Origin: Nakazawaea peltata
Taxonomy: Eukaryota > Ascomycota > Pichiomycetes > Alaninales > Pachysolenaceae
Reading direction: 5' to 3'
Length of the DNA stretch: 64,000 nt
NCBI GenBank assembly: GCA_001599355.1
Contig: BCGQ01000002.1
Location: 261,554 to 325,553, forward strand
Notes under the pieces: generated by a model
Databases searched by the model: none
What the model saw: only the letters and a program-made list of their open reading frames with translations
Told to the model about the DNA's origin: nothing
Part shown: one piece after another, positions 1 to 10,041 of the stretch
Position numbering within the stretch: the first letter of the stretch is position 1
How the letters are laid out: each line of letters starts with the position of its first letter
Position numbers and translations under genes: made by a program

Positions 1-2
1 GT

Positions 3-2732
3 GTTGAAAACCCTGAGATTGTCCAAATGTTCGGTGGTAATGCCGAAGGTTTGGAGAGAGAATTGGAGAGAATGGCTAGAAGAAAGTTCAAGTTTGTTGT
101 CTCCATGCAAAGATTGTCCAAATTCTTGCCTGAAGAGTTGGAGAACGCCGAGTTCTTGTTACGTGCTTACCCTGACTTACAAATTGCTTACTTAGACGAA
201 GAACCTCCATTACAAGAAGGTGACGAGCCAAGAGTTTACTCTGCCTTGATCGATGGTCACTGTGAGATCATGGAGAACGGTAGAAGAAAACCAAAGTTCA
301 GAATCCAAATGTCCGGTAACCCAATCTTGGGTGACGGTAAGTCCGATAACCAGAACATGGCCGTCATCTTTACCCGTGGTGAATACTTGCAATTGATCGA
401 TGCTAACCAAGATAACTATTTGGAAGAGTGTCTTAAGATCAGATCTGTCTTGGCTGAATTTGAAGAATTGAACGTTGAACATGTTAACCCTTACGCTCCA
501 GGTTTGAAGAAGGAAACTACTCAAACTCACCCAGTTGCTATCGTCGGTGCCAGAGAATATATCTTCTCTGAGAACACCGGTGTCCTTGGTGATGTTGCTG
601 CCGGTAAGGAACAAACCTTTGGTACTTTGTTCGCCAGAACATTGGCCCAAATTGGTGGTAAGTTACATTATGGTCACCCTGATTTCTTGAACCAGATCTT
701 CATGAACACCCGTGGTGGTGTCTCTAAAGCTCAGAAAGGTTTACATTTGAACGAAGATATCTATGCTGGTATGAACGCTATGTGTCGTGGTGGTAGAATT
801 AAGCACTGTGAATATTATCAATGTGGTAAAGGTAGAGATTTAGGTTTCGGTTCCACCTTGAACTTCACCACCAAGATTGGTGCTGGTATGGGTGAACAAA
901 TGTTATCGAGAGAATACTACTACTTGGGTACCCAATTGCCATTGGACCGTTTCTTGTCTTTCTACTATGCTCACCCTGGTTTCCATATCAACAATATCTT
1001 CATTACCATCTCTGTCCAATTGTTCATGTTGACCTTGGTTAACTTGAACTCTTTGGCTCACGAGGCTATCATCTGTTACTACAATAAGAACCAACCTATC
1101 ACCGATCTTCATATCCCATACGGTTGTTACAACTTGTCTCCAGCCGTGGACTGGATTCGTCACTATACTTTGTCGATTTTCATTGTCTTCTTCATCTCTT
1201 TCATCCCATTGGCTGTCCAAGAATTGATCGAACGTGGTGTCTGGAAGCTGACTCAAAGATTCTTCAAGCATCTTTGTTCATTGTCTCCAATGTTTGAAGT
1301 CTTTGTTGCTCAAATTTACTCCTCGTCTTTGATCGCCGACATGACCGTTGGTGGTGCTCGTTATATCTCCACCGGTAGAGGTTTCGCCACTGCCAGAATT
1401 CCATTCTCCTTGTTGTACTCGAGATTCGCCGAGAGTGCCATTTACATGGGTGCTAAGAGTATGTTGATGTTGTTGTTCGGTACCGTTGCTCATTGGCAGC
1501 CAGCTTTGTTGTGGTTCTGGGCTTCTTTGTCCGCCTTGATGTTCTCTCCATTCATCTTCAACCCTCACCAATTTGCTTGGGAAGATTTCTTTGTCGATTA
1601 CAGAGATTACATCAGATGGTTGTCTCGTGGTAACACTAAATGGCACAAGAACTCTTGGATCGGTTACGTTAGATTGTCTAGATCTAGAATTACCGGTTTC
1701 AAGCGTAAGTTGATTGGTGATGCTTCTGAAAAGGCTGCCGGTGACGCTCCAAGAGCTCATCGTTCCAACATTTTGATCGCCGACACCATCCCATGTTTGA
1801 TCTACACCGCTGGTTGTTACGTTGCTTACACTTATGTCAATGCTCAAACTGGTGTTTCTGACAAGGATGCTCAAATTGTCAACTCGACTTTACGTATTGT
1901 CATTTGTTCTTTACTGCCAGTTGTCATTAACATTGGATGTTTGTTCTTCCTTCTTGCCTTGTCTTGTTGTTCTGGTCCAATTTTCAGTGTCTGCTGTAAG
2001 AAGACCGGTGCTGTTATGGCTGGTATTTCCCACGGTGTCTCTGTAGTTGTCCACATCATCTTCTTCATTGTCTTGTGGGTATTGGAAGGATTCAGTTTCG
2101 TTAGAATGTTGATGGGTTTGGTTACCTCTATCTACATTGAACGTTTACTCTTCAAGATTTTGACCTTGTTGTTCTTGACCAGAGAGTTCAAGAGTGACCA
2201 CGCTAACCAAGCCTTCTGGACCGGTAAATGGTACGGTTCCGGTTTGGGATGGATGGCCTGGACCCAACCAGCTCGTGAGTTTGTCGCTAAGATTATCGAG
2301 GCCTCCGAGTTTGCCGGTGATTTCATCCTTGGTCACGTCATCTTGTTCGTCCAATTCCCAATCCTTTGTATCCCATTGATCGACAGATGGCATTCTATCA
2401 TGTTATTCTGGTTGAAACCTTCCAGACAAATCAGACCTCCTATCTACTCTATCAAACAAGCTAGATTGAGAAAGAGAATGGTTAGAAAGTACATCACTTT
2501 ATACTTCCTGGTTCTTATTCTCTTTGTTATCATCATTGCCGGTCCAGCTGTCGCTGGTTCCGTTGCTGGTATCGACACAGAGTCCATCTCTGAAGAAGTC
2601 AGCAACGCTGCCACTATTGCCGAAGGTTTATTCCAACCTCGTGGACAAGACAATAATGATACTGGTGACAATGCTCCAAAGAGTGTTTTGACCACCACTC
2701 CATCTTTGGCTACTTGGAGTACCAAGGCTTGA
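3..2732 (+). CDS. FKS1: 1,3-beta-glucan synthase catalytic subunit, C-terminal part
   Basis: Membrane enzyme that polymerises UDP-glucose into the 1,3-beta-glucan of the cell wall; the target of echinocandins. The gene enters from the left edge: the frame is open from base 3 and reads [20 protein letters not shown], a hallmark of the FKS/GSC family, so about 909 residues of a protein usually near 1,870 are present. The first third is the large cytoplasmic GT48 catalytic region; the rest holds many membrane segments (about residues 320-440, 470-560, 620-860). Codon use is strongly biased (TTG, GGT, GCT), as expected for a highly expressed gene. In-frame CTG codons are rare; the one at 1248-1250 lies in WK-x-TQRFF, where S. 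cerevisiae Fks1 has alanine. It could equally be a GSC2-type paralogue. Confidence 0.97.
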   Translation, partial: VENPEIVQMFGGNAEGLERELERMARRKFKFVVSMQRLSKFLPEELENAEFLLRAYPDLQIAYLDEEPPLQEGDEPRVYSALIDGHCEIMENGRRKPKFRIQMSGNPILGDGKSDNQNMAVIFTRGEYLQLIDANQDNYLEECLKIRSVLAEFEELNVEHVNPYAPGLKKETTQTHPVAIVGAREYIFSENTGVLGDVAAGKEQTFGTLFARTLAQIGGKLHYGHPDFLNQIFMNTRGGVSKAQKGLHLNEDIYAGMNAMCRGGRIKHCEYYQCGKGRDLGFGSTLNFTTKIGAGMGEQMLSREYYYLGTQLPLDRFLSFYYAHPGFHINNIFITISVQLFMLTLVNLNSLAHEAIICYYNKNQPITDLHIPYGCYNLSPAVDWIRHYTLSIFIVFFISFIPLAVQELIERGVWKLTQRFFKHLCSLSPMFEVFVAQIYSSSLIADMTVGGARYISTGRGFATARIPFSLLYSRFAESAIYMGAKSMLMLLFGTVAHWQPALLWFWASLSALMFSPFIFNPHQFAWEDFFVDYRDYIRWLSRGNTKWHKNSWIGYVRLSRSRITGFKRKLIGDASEKAAGDAPRAHRSNILIADTIPCLIYTAGCYVAYTYVNAQTGVSDKDAQIVNSTLRIVICSLLPVVINIGCLFFLLALSCCSGPIFSVCCKKTGAVMAGISHGVSVVVHIIFFIVLWVLEGFSFVRMLMGLVTSIYIERLLFKILTLLFLTREFKSDHANQAFWTGKWYGSGLGWMAWTQPAREFVAKIIEASEFAGDFILGHVILFVQFPILCIPLIDRWHSIMLFWLKPSRQIRPPIYSIKQARLRKRMVRKYITLYFLVLILFVIIIAGPAVAGSVAGIDTESISEEVSNAATIAEGLFQPRGQDNNDTGDNAPKSVLTTTPSLATWSTKA

Positions 2733-3315
2733 AGCATAAACTAGGCATTCAAAATTAACCATATAGGTTTTGTGGGGGGATTAGTATTATTGGCCTAATA
2801 CTAGTCATCATAAGACTCAATTTTTTATATTACTGTGATATTTCGTATTTTATTACTATATTTCTTTTATTGAATAAATTTATATTGATATTTAGTGATA
2901 GTAGGTTGATGTGTTGGGCTGATTAGATTCATCTAGTGTTCCTTCTCTTTTCTCAGTACTTAAAGCTCATGCTATTCCCATCCTCCCCTCTTCCCCGTCT
3001 TACTATTGTCCACCTACTGTCAAATAGCGTACACTATGAGCTTCCTATGTTGATTTCTCTCACACGGTTTCCCATACGAAGTGTCTATCTTATCTCTGTT
3101 ATCTTCCCTGTCTTCTCTCTTGGTTCACTCTGCTTCTTCCCAGCTTCTCCCGGCCCCTTTGGCTTCCTTGGATTTCTTTATTTCTTGTCTCTCCCATTTG
3201 CGTTTGTGGCTCAAAAAATTGGGGGTGTTTGGGGGGTTAGGAATTTTGGGGGTTCTCAAATTCAATTAATTCCTTCAACCGCCATAACACCACCCTCAAA
3301 ATCATCACCCTCCAA
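2733..3315. other. FKS1-GAS intergenic region
   Basis: 583 bp between two genes on the same strand. The first 200 bp are AT-rich with runs of T and ATTTTTTATATTAC-like sequence, a plausible polyadenylation region for FKS1. The remainder is strongly pyrimidine-rich on the + strand (blocks of CTTCTC, TCTCCC, CCTTGG), which gives a fortuitous 127-codon frame with no family resemblance. I see no further gene. Confidence 0.5.
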
Positions 3316-5034
3316 ATGAACCCAACTCTGTTTCTCATCCACTTCCTCTTCACTTTAATGTGTGTCCACCTGGCTAATGATAAAATAGAAATAAGATCAG
3401 GTGCCTACGATATTATCCCCTCCATTGAAGTCTCGGGCAATAAATTCTTCTACTCAAACAATGGCTCCCAATTCTTCTTAAGAGGTATAGCTTACCAACC
3501 AGACTACGGTCTCTACAGAATGCCCTCGGATTGGAATCACCAATTAAAACCGTATATTGACCCCTTGGCTATTCCTGAGATCTGCAAAAGAGATATCTTC
3601 AATTTGGGTAAATTGAATGTTAACACCGTCAGAGTTTATGCCATTGATCCAAGATCTAACCATGATTATTGTATGAATCTTCTTGCTGAAAACCACATCT
3701 ACGTCATTGCTGATTTGTCCGAACCTAAGACTTCAATTGTGAGAGAACTGCCCTCATGGGACGTTGATCTTTATGAACGATATACCGATGTTATATCGTC
3801 TATGCTGAAATATAAGAATACGCTTGGATTTTTTGCCGGGAATGAAGTGATTACAAACCCAAATAATACACTGGCTGCTCCTTTCATCAGAGCCTCTATC
3901 AGAGATTCTAAAGAGTTTATCAGATCTAGAAATCTCCGTCAAATTCCAATTGGATATTCCACGAGTGACGATGCAAGAATTAGAGACCTGTTAAAAAGTT
4001 ATATTGTATGTGGTAAAGATACAAATTCAATGCTGGATTTCTTTGGAGTCAACAATTACGAATGGTGTGGGCATTCCACTTTCAGAACTTCAGGTTATTC
4101 TGAGAGAGTGGAGGATTTCAGAAACTATCCTGTCCCTATTTTCTTCAGCGAATTCGGTTGTAATACTTTTAGACCAAGACCATTCACCGAAGTCGACTCT
4201 TTGTTCAGTCCGTTGATGACAGATGTGTTCTCAGGTGGGATAATGTACATGTACTTCGAGGAACCAAACAATTATGGTATTGTTCAAGTGGATGACTTCA
4301 ATAATGTCAGTTCTTCAATTACAAATCTTGAAGAATTCAAATTCTTACAATATCAATACAGTAAAGTTAACCCTATAGGAATTAACAAACTGTCGATATC
4401 AAACAATAAAGTTGTCATCGACTGTCCAATTCTGTCGTATAATTGGCAAGCTTCGACTATCCTTCCTAAAACTCCGGACCTGTTTGCTTGTGATTGTATA
4501 ATGAGTTCTCTTGCGTGTGTCCAGTCACCAAAGATGCAATTGACAGCCGAAGATGCGAAGGGAATTTACTCTAAAGCTTGCCATCCAAACTCGCTGATTT
4601 GTGAGAAATTGACTGGCGATGGAAACACAGGTTCGTATGGAATTTATTCAAGTTGTCGTAAGAGTCAAAAATTATCAATTCTGATGAATGAATATTATTA
4701 TAGACAAGGAGCCACCGAGCAAGCTTGTCAATTTGATAACATGGCTAGTTTGGTCAAGACCAAGAATTCTAAAATCCATTTGGCCCAGATCATCGACCCC
4801 CTCAACAAAGGTAGAACTTGTCTTGATGCAATTGGGGGTGATAAAATCGCAAAATCTCTTTATGGCCAATTTGATAACACCACCAATTTCAAAGAACAAC
4901 ATCTCAAATCATTGGATTCTAAGTCTTCTCCGAAGACCCACAAACTCCGAAACTCAAGTTCTACAACTAAACCATTTACTGCTTTTACCATTTCAATAAT
5001 CTTCATTTTCATAATTCTGTTTATGGAATTATAA
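3316..5034 (+). CDS. GPI-anchored 1,3-beta-glucanosyltransferase (GAS/PHR family, with X8 domain)
   Basis: Cell-surface enzyme of GH72 that cuts a 1,3-beta-glucan chain and rejoins it, elongating and branching wall glucan made by FKS1, its upstream neighbour. The 572-residue protein has an N-terminal signal peptide (about residues 1-20), the GH72 domain with both catalytic glutamates visible (E177 in FAGNE, E279 in FFSEFG), then a cysteine-rich X8/CBM43 domain (about 380-500), a Ser/Thr linker and a C-terminal hydrophobic tail that fits GPI attachment. The X8 domain puts it with Gas1/Gas2 rather than Gas3-5. The CTG at 4033-4035 lies in the segment before FFGVNNYEWCG, where Gas1 has Ala-Asp-Phe. 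The catalytic domain is rather divergent, so the exact paralogue is not assigned. Confidence 0.93.
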   Translation: MNPTLFLIHFLFTLMCVHLANDKIEIRSGAYDIIPSIEVSGNKFFYSNNGSQFFLRGIAYQPDYGLYRMPSDWNHQLKPYIDPLAIPEICKRDIFNLGKLNVNTVRVYAIDPRSNHDYCMNLLAENHIYVIADLSEPKTSIVRELPSWDVDLYERYTDVISSMLKYKNTLGFFAGNEVITNPNNTLAAPFIRASIRDSKEFIRSRNLRQIPIGYSTSDDARIRDLLKSYIVCGKDTNSMLDFFGVNNYEWCGHSTFRTSGYSERVEDFRNYPVPIFFSEFGCNTFRPRPFTEVDSLFSPLMTDVFSGGIMYMYFEEPNNYGIVQVDDFNNVSSSITNLEEFKFLQYQYSKVNPIGINKLSISNNKVVIDCPILSYNWQASTILPKTPDLFACDCIMSSLACVQSPKMQLTAEDAKGIYSKACHPNSLICEKLTGDGNTGSYGIYSSCRKSQKLSILMNEYYYRQGATEQACQFDNMASLVKTKNSKIHLAQIIDPLNKGRTCLDAIGGDKIAKSLYGQFDNTTNFKEQHLKSLDSKSSPKTHKLRNSSSTTKPFTAFTISIIFIFIILFMEL

Positions 5035-5136
5035 GTTATATAATTTATTTTTTAGAAAATATAGAATATATAGGATTATTGAATATTTGATTCGATCTTA
5101 TTTACAGAGTATGAACAGGAAGTGACGAGTAAGTGA

Positions 5137-5991
5137 TCAGTCTTTCTTTGGACCCCATTTGACACCAAGGAACCCGGTATTGTTATCCTTGATTTTAAAT
5201 CTGTTGTCTGGGGTTTTTGGCTTGACAATGAAATGTCTACTTTCACCTGGAACATCCAAGATCACATAAGCAAACTCTTGTTTCCAGAAACTGTCATCAA
5301 TAGCTTCTAATTGAACAGAACCAGTCTTTGTCTTGCTTTCGACTTGGAATCTCATCAAAACATGTTCTTTACCATCCAAACCGGGTCTTCTAACAGAAGA
5401 AATTGGTCTATTTCTGGTCCATTTGTCACCCAGGACTTCTCCAAAGGCCTTCAAACGATGTCCTTTCTCAAGTTGTAATAATTTTTGTGCTACTTCATCT
5501 TGTTCAACCAACTTAACAGCTCTATTGAAAGTTTGAGTATCACCAGATGGGAATGCAATCTCAGCTAAAAGTAAGTAAATGACAATCAATGCTAATCCGG
5601 AAGCTCCAATTACGACGGCGGAAGAGATGATGAATGTGGTTGCTCTTTTGACCTTACTGGCAAATGATTCTTTAGGTTTTGTGGCGTCTTTCTTAGCGCC
5701 AGAGGATGATGAAGAGGATTTGGTCGAGTTTGTCGAGTTTTTGGAGTTCGTAGACTTGGTGGAGTTAGCTCTAGTCTGTTGTTTCAAACTACCTCTCTTG
5801 AAATCCCTATGAATCAATAAACTATGTAATTCTGGCTCCCTGTATACTCCAATATGAATCCCTCTTGATCTCGACACGATTGGTCTCGATACTCCCAATG
5901 AACTCGAGACAAGTCCTCTTGAAGAAGGAACAAGTCCACGAGCTGGCGATACAATCGACTTAATGAAACTGTTTTGCAATAATTTGGACAT
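5137..5991 (-). CDS. TIM21: mitochondrial import inner membrane translocase subunit Tim21
   Basis: Subunit of the TIM23 presequence translocase; its intermembrane-space domain contacts Tom22 and links the translocase to respiratory complexes. The 284-residue product has a long basic N-terminal presequence containing a partly repeated RGLVPSSRGLVSSS-like stretch, a low-complexity Thr/Ser/Asn/Lys linker (about 75-105), one membrane segment (about 115-145) and the conserved Tim21 domain (FNRAVKLVEQDEVAQ, then GEVLGDKW-RNRP). S. cerevisiae Tim21 is about 240 residues; the excess is in the linker. The ATG at 5991 begins the presequence directly. Convergent with the GAS gene, 102 bp apart. Confidence 0.95.
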   Translation of the reverse strand: MSKLLQNSFIKSIVSPARGLVPSSRGLVSSSLGVSRPIVSRSRGIHIGVYREPELHSLLIHRDFKRGSLKQQTRANSTKSTNSKNSTNSTKSSSSSSGAKKDATKPKESFASKVKRATTFIISSAVVIGASGLALIVIYLLLAEIAFPSGDTQTFNRAVKLVEQDEVAQKLLQLEKGHRLKAFGEVLGDKWTRNRPISSVRRPGLDGKEHVLMRFQVESKTKTGSVQLEAIDDSFWKQEFAYVILDVPGESRHFIVKPKTPDNRFKIKDNNTGFLGVKWGPKKD

Positions 5992-5999
5992 CTGATGTG

Positions 6000-6639
6000 A
6001 TTGGAGATTATTTGTTATCCATCAGTTCTTCACTGCTCTTTACCAATTGAAATTGAGTCTAGACTTTTTCGTTCATCGAGCGAAAAGTGGGAGGAAAAGT
6101 AGGGAACAGTAGGGAAATTATAGGGGGAACAGTAGGGAAAACTATAGGGGAAATTGCATGGGAATATAGGGAAAATTATAGGGGAATATATGGAGAAATA
6201 TTGGGGGTTATGGAAATCAGAAAAATATGGAGGGGAATATAGGGGGAGATATTAGGGAAAAGGTATGGTTGAGATGGGGATGGTGAAATTGATAGGCCTG
6301 AGTTTGACAAGAAAGGGAAGGGTTCAAGTGGTTCGGACTACTTATATCACCCCTCTATTCTTCTATTCACTATAGTTAAAAGAAGAATAATCAAGAGAGG
6401 GTCAATTAAGAAGACCAAAACCGTTGAAATCAAATTTTCTGCAGATATGACCTAACCAAAGTAATAAGAAATGATATCTGTACTATAATAATGGTCTATG
6501 GTGTCTCAACCACCCCAAACATCCAATAAATTAACCCCCAACAATCCTTCACCGTATATACAAAAAAATATACATTTAAGTATTGTTTGCCTTATTTGGC
6601 GCAGTGGAAAAGTTGATCGGAATGGGTCTTACTTTTTAA
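6000..6639. other. TIM21 promoter / tRNA upstream region with purine-rich repeats
   Basis: About 640 bp with no gene. Between about 6089 and 6260 the + strand is an almost pure purine tract made of imperfect repeats of AGTAGGGAA, ATAGGGGAA and AATATAGGG. The remainder up to the tRNA is AT-rich with no clear signal. The purine tract lies within 250 bp of the TIM21 start codon, so it may work as a nucleosome-excluding or factor-binding promoter element; that is inference. Confidence 0.5.
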
Positions 6640-6713
6640 GCCCTTGTAGCGTAATTGGTTAGCGCGTTGCTCTCCGGAGGCAAAGATTGTGGGTTCGAGT
6701 CCCACCTCGGGCT
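6640..6713 (+). tRNA. tRNA-Arg (anticodon CCG)
   Basis: A full cloverleaf can be folded: D stem GCGT/GCGC (6649-6652, 6662-6665), anticodon stem TTGCT/GGCAA with loop CTCCGGA (6672-6678), anticodon CCG at 6674-6676, T stem GTGGG/CCCAC with loop TTCGAGT, and a perfect internal B box GGTTCGAGTCC. No intron. A run of eight T residues (6713-6720) follows at once as a Pol III terminator. The acceptor stem GCCCTTG/CTCGGGC pairs at positions 1-4 and 7 but has two mismatches, U5-C68 and U6-U67, which is unusual. Decodes the CGG arginine codon. Confidence 0.85.
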
Positions 6714-6720
6714 TTTTTTT
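6713..6720 (+). terminator. Pol III terminator of tRNA-Arg
   Basis: Eight consecutive T residues directly after the acceptor stem, the normal RNA polymerase III stop signal. Confidence 0.85.
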
Positions 6721-7218
6721 GCTACAATAAAATTAAAAATAGAGAAGTTACGAATGGAGGAATACCTGTTAGTGTAGCTTGGCCTTGATATACCTTAACC
6801 TTGAAGACACCTGATAGAAGCTCGACACTGGCAGGGCCATCTCAGCATCTCATTAGTATAACCCAACAAGCTCCCCCTCATATTTTTTTCAATACCTCAC
6901 CTCAATGGATACTCTCTTCTATTTTTAGTCAAAAATATGCAAAATCAACTTTTTTGGTGTCACGATGTAGCCTCTCAATTCGCGGTCACACCTCCCCCTT
7001 CAATTTAGGGCTGCGCAAACAAAACCCCCAAAATTTCTTAGTCGTGCGCCATTCCTCAATAACTTTACTACGAAAAAAATACCCTACTACAATCCACACA
7101 TACTGAGCGATGAAAATTTTACCTTGAAAAAAAATTAAGGAAAAAAAAGTAGAAAAAATTTATATCTATAATTTTATTATTGATTATATTAGTTCATTAT
7201 ATCACATAGACAATCAAA
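6721..7218. other. RPL26 promoter region
   Basis: About 500 bp without a gene. A fortuitous open frame (6801-7106) has no recognisable product. At 7041-7049 is GTCGTGCGC, one copy of the recurrent intergenic motif described in the findings. From about 7125 the sequence is very A-rich and then AT-rich up to the start codon, typical of a yeast ribosomal-protein 5' leader. Confidence 0.5.
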
Positions 7219-7964
7219 ATGGCCAAAATTAGTCAAGGTAAATATCATTTTGCAAGGAAGGGTCAATATTGAGACGGAGAGAGAATGTAGATCAGTGTTC
7301 AACAAGGGATGTGCGTCAAATGAAGGTTTCGTCGACAGTTGAAGAGGGAGAAAGCGAGAGGTGAAAAAAATGAAGAGAAATGGGAGAAATCAAGAGAAAT
7401 GAATACGAGGCTTTGTATCAGCGATGAAACAAGTTGAATATTTGAATCCAGAGAGTTTTTGAACGATTGTATGGTACTTCCATCAAAGCTCTACCGAAGA
7501 TAATAATACCCTTAATGCACTGAAAGACTCATATTCATTATCCCCATCAAGATATTAGACCCGATTTACCCAAGAATTATAATACTAACAATTTATTAGA
7601 CGTTTCCTCTTCCAGAAGCAAAGCTAGAAAGGCTTACTTCAACGCTCCATCTTCCGAGAGACGTGTTATCATGTCCGCTCCATTGTCCAAGGAGTTGAGA
7701 GCCCAATACAAGATCAGATCTTTGCCAATCAGAAAGGATGACGAGGTCTTGGTCACCAGAGGTTCCAAGAAGGGTTCCGAAGGTAAGGTTTCTTCTGTCT
7801 ACAGATTGAAGTACGCTATCCAAGTTGAGAAGTTGACCAAGGAGAAGTCCAACGGTGCTTCTATCCCAATCAACATCAGCACTTCCAAGGTTGTCATCAC
7901 CAAGTTGCACTTGGACAAGGACAGAAAGGCTTTGATCGAGAGAAAGGGTGGTGTTGTTGCTTAA
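7219..7964 (+). CDS. RPL26: 60S ribosomal protein L26 (uL24), two exons
   Basis: Ribosomal protein uL24, near the exit of the peptide tunnel of the large subunit. Exon 1 is 7219-7237 (M-A-K-I-S-Q plus one base) and exon 2 is 7600-7964; joining them gives 127 residues, the same length as yeast Rpl26, with [19 protein letters not shown] at the junction and [16 protein letters not shown] (KOW motif) inside. S. cerevisiae RPL26 genes carry an intron at nearly the same place. The exon 2 frame alone would start at an internal Met (7671) and lose 25 residues. No CTG codon is used, in keeping with strong codon bias. Confidence 0.96.
7238..7599 (+). other. RPL26 intron
   Basis: 362 bp intron. The 5' splice site is GTAAAT, the branch site is a perfect TACTAAC at 7583-7589, and the 3' splice site TTATTAG ends at 7599, only 10 bases after the branch heptamer. 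Removing it restores the RPL26 frame exactly. I could not recognise a snoRNA in it. Confidence 0.93.
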
Positions 7965-8054
7965 ATTTCTTTTAGGATTTGAAAAGTACATACATTGAAT
8001 TCTGGAGAAGTATAATATAATAAAATATCAAGTGATAAAAATTAAATGAATGTA

Positions 8055-8112
8055 GTGAGTGCCCGGCAATCTTCAGTGCCCGGCAGCCTTTCAGTGCCCG
8101 GTGATCTTTCTA
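8055..8112 (+). repeat. three tandem copies of an AGTGCCCGG unit
   Basis: Three imperfect units of about 17 bp, each containing AGTGCCCGG and ending in CTT, lie between the RPL26 stop and the kinase-like gene. They fall inside an open extension of the downstream frame but look non-coding; probably part of its promoter. Confidence 0.6.
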
Positions 8113-8342
8113 TGCTCCTGCTGAAGTCCTGCTCTGTTAACTACCATCTTTCCAGCCCACCCATCTACCCACTCCATCTCATTGTAGTGAAAAATTTTAG
8201 GTCGTGCATAAAACCCCAAATCCCCCACAACATCCCGGAGCCAAAACCTTCCTGCTGCTTGAATCATCCGGGGAAACCCAATCCACCTGACCAACCCAAA
8301 AGGCCTTTACACATTAATAACACCTGGAAATATCGATCCAAC

Positions 8343-9992
8343 ATGGCCAACACCACCGAAGAATACATAGTCCAAGACAAAAGCACAAGTGCTGACTCAT
8401 CAATGGTATCTGAGGAAGACACGTCAATTAGGCCCCCTCAATTCCCTGGGAATTATATGGCAAGGAAACAGACCAGATGGTTGACATCGGCTGAGTCACC
8501 AATACAGTCAAGATCACCAACACCTCAAGCAGCTGAATTCAAGGGTCCTATCTTAGGAGGGGATTCGAAACCTGAGGTGGTGGCCCCTACTCAAATACGA
8601 AGTGAGGACGTGGATGGGATTCATGATGACATCAGCGCTAACTTTATCTCGCCTCTGCAATTGTATATCACCACCTCTGGAAGAATGTTCCATGCTGGTA
8701 AGTTGTGTATTGCGTTATGTGGTATGCCAGCTAGAGGTAAGACCCATTTATCGGTATCATTGTGTAGATATTTAAGATGGTTAGGAGTTAAGACCAAGAT
8801 CTTCCATCTTGGTGACTATAGAAGAGCTCATGAAGGTTCGGTTACTCTGGAATTCTGGAATCCTGTTAGTGATACTGAACAAAGACAGAAGATCGTTGAT
8901 GAGTGTGTGAATGATATGACTACTTTCTTTGAGAATGACCAAGGTCAAGTGGTTATCTATGACGCTATTAATGCTTTATCTAAACATAGATATCAATTGA
9001 GAGATAGTTTTAAAGATGCCGATGTCAAGGTGTTATTCATCGAGTCGATTGTAACTGATCCGGAATTATTGATGGCTAATGTTAAAGATGCTTCCAAGTC
9101 CCCAGATTATGCTGGTTGGGACCCTAAGAAACTGACTGCCGATTACGTTTCCAGAATCGATATTGTAGAACCAGTATATGAAGAGATGTATGAGGACGAT
9201 TTGAGTTATATCAAATTCATTAATTTCGGTCAGAATTTGGTTCTTCGTCATAACACTTATGGATTCCTTGTGAATAAGATTGTGTTCTTCTTGATGAACT
9301 CAAGAATCAAATCTGGATCTGTGTTCTTTGCCAGATGTTCCAACAACACATTGAAGTTCAAGAGTGACCCTCCATTAGATGACAAGGGAAGAGACTATTT
9401 TGCCAAATTGAATTCCGCTTTGTTAGAACATATTTCTCAAACTAAAGGTGAGAAATTCTATACTAAAGGCCCAGCCAATTTACCAACTAAAGATGAGAAA
9501 CAATTACCAAATGGATTTGACGGACAACATGACAACTCATTCGTGGTGTGGACTTCTACAAGATTGAGAACTGTTCAACTGTCTCAATCTTTCAAAGATT
9601 TAGGTATCACTGTTAGACAAAGAACTCAGTTGACTCAAAAGAACCCAGGTGATGCCGAAGGTTTAAGTCCTCAAGAGATCCGTTTGAAATTCCCTGAAGA
9701 ATATAAGCAGCACTTGAGAGATCCGTATCATCATAGATTCAGTAGACTGGAGTCTTATCATGATTTAGCCGTTAAGATTGAGCCATTGATTTTGGAGATG
9801 GAGAGAATGAGTGGTGATATCTTGATCATTCTGGATGAGACAGTGATCAAAGTGTTCTACGGATATTTAATGGCCACTACATGTACCGACATTCCGGCAT
9901 TGAACTTCCCTCAAAATGAAATTGTCGAAATCAAGTACAATGCTTATGGAAATGTTGCCAACCGGATTAAGATTCCTGGGGTAAATCCGTGA
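8343..9992 (+). CDS. 6-phosphofructo-2-kinase/fructose-2,6-bisphosphatase-like protein with inactive-looking phosphatase half
   Basis: Bifunctional-enzyme relative, 549 residues from the ATG at 8343. The frame is open upstream to 8046, but that extension is low-quality sequence with the tandem repeat, and the conserved protein begins later. The kinase half has a Walker A motif GMPARGKT (G127-T134), HLGDYRR and the PDY and DLSYIK family blocks. The phosphatase half aligns along its length but its catalytic signature is lost: the RHGES motif reads RCSNN (Cys at 332 in place of the catalytic His), the second catalytic His is Asp (D498), and the region of the catalytic Glu reads TQKNPG. It most resembles the uncharacterised S. 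cerevisiae YLR345W rather than PFK26 or FBP26. A regulatory or kinase-only role is inferred; enzymatic activity is uncertain. Confidence 0.85.
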   Translation: MANTTEEYIVQDKSTSADSSMVSEEDTSIRPPQFPGNYMARKQTRWLTSAESPIQSRSPTPQAAEFKGPILGGDSKPEVVAPTQIRSEDVDGIHDDISANFISPLQLYITTSGRMFHAGKLCIALCGMPARGKTHLSVSLCRYLRWLGVKTKIFHLGDYRRAHEGSVTLEFWNPVSDTEQRQKIVDECVNDMTTFFENDQGQVVIYDAINALSKHRYQLRDSFKDADVKVLFIESIVTDPELLMANVKDASKSPDYAGWDPKKLTADYVSRIDIVEPVYEEMYEDDLSYIKFINFGQNLVLRHNTYGFLVNKIVFFLMNSRIKSGSVFFARCSNNTLKFKSDPPLDDKGRDYFAKLNSALLEHISQTKGEKFYTKGPANLPTKDEKQLPNGFDGQHDNSFVVWTSTRLRTVQLSQSFKDLGITVRQRTQLTQKNPGDAEGLSPQEIRLKFPEEYKQHLRDPYHHRFSRLESYHDLAVKIEPLILEMERMSGDILIILDETVIKVFYGYLMATTCTDIPALNFPQNEIVEIKYNAYGNVANRIKIPGVNP

Positions 9993-10041
9993 ACCATGAC
10001 TCTATTATTCTATGTAACTTAATGCTATTTATTACCTGAGA

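Noticed and set aside
2936-3319. 127-codon open frame between FKS1 and GAS
   Set aside because: Lies in pyrimidine-rich non-coding DNA, gives Leu/Phe/Ser-rich sequence with no domain, and runs into the GAS start.
8046-8342. 99-codon N-terminal extension of the PFK-like protein
   Set aside because: Contains the tandem AGTGCCCGG repeat and a regulatory motif; its composition is unlike the rest of the protein and the family starts later.
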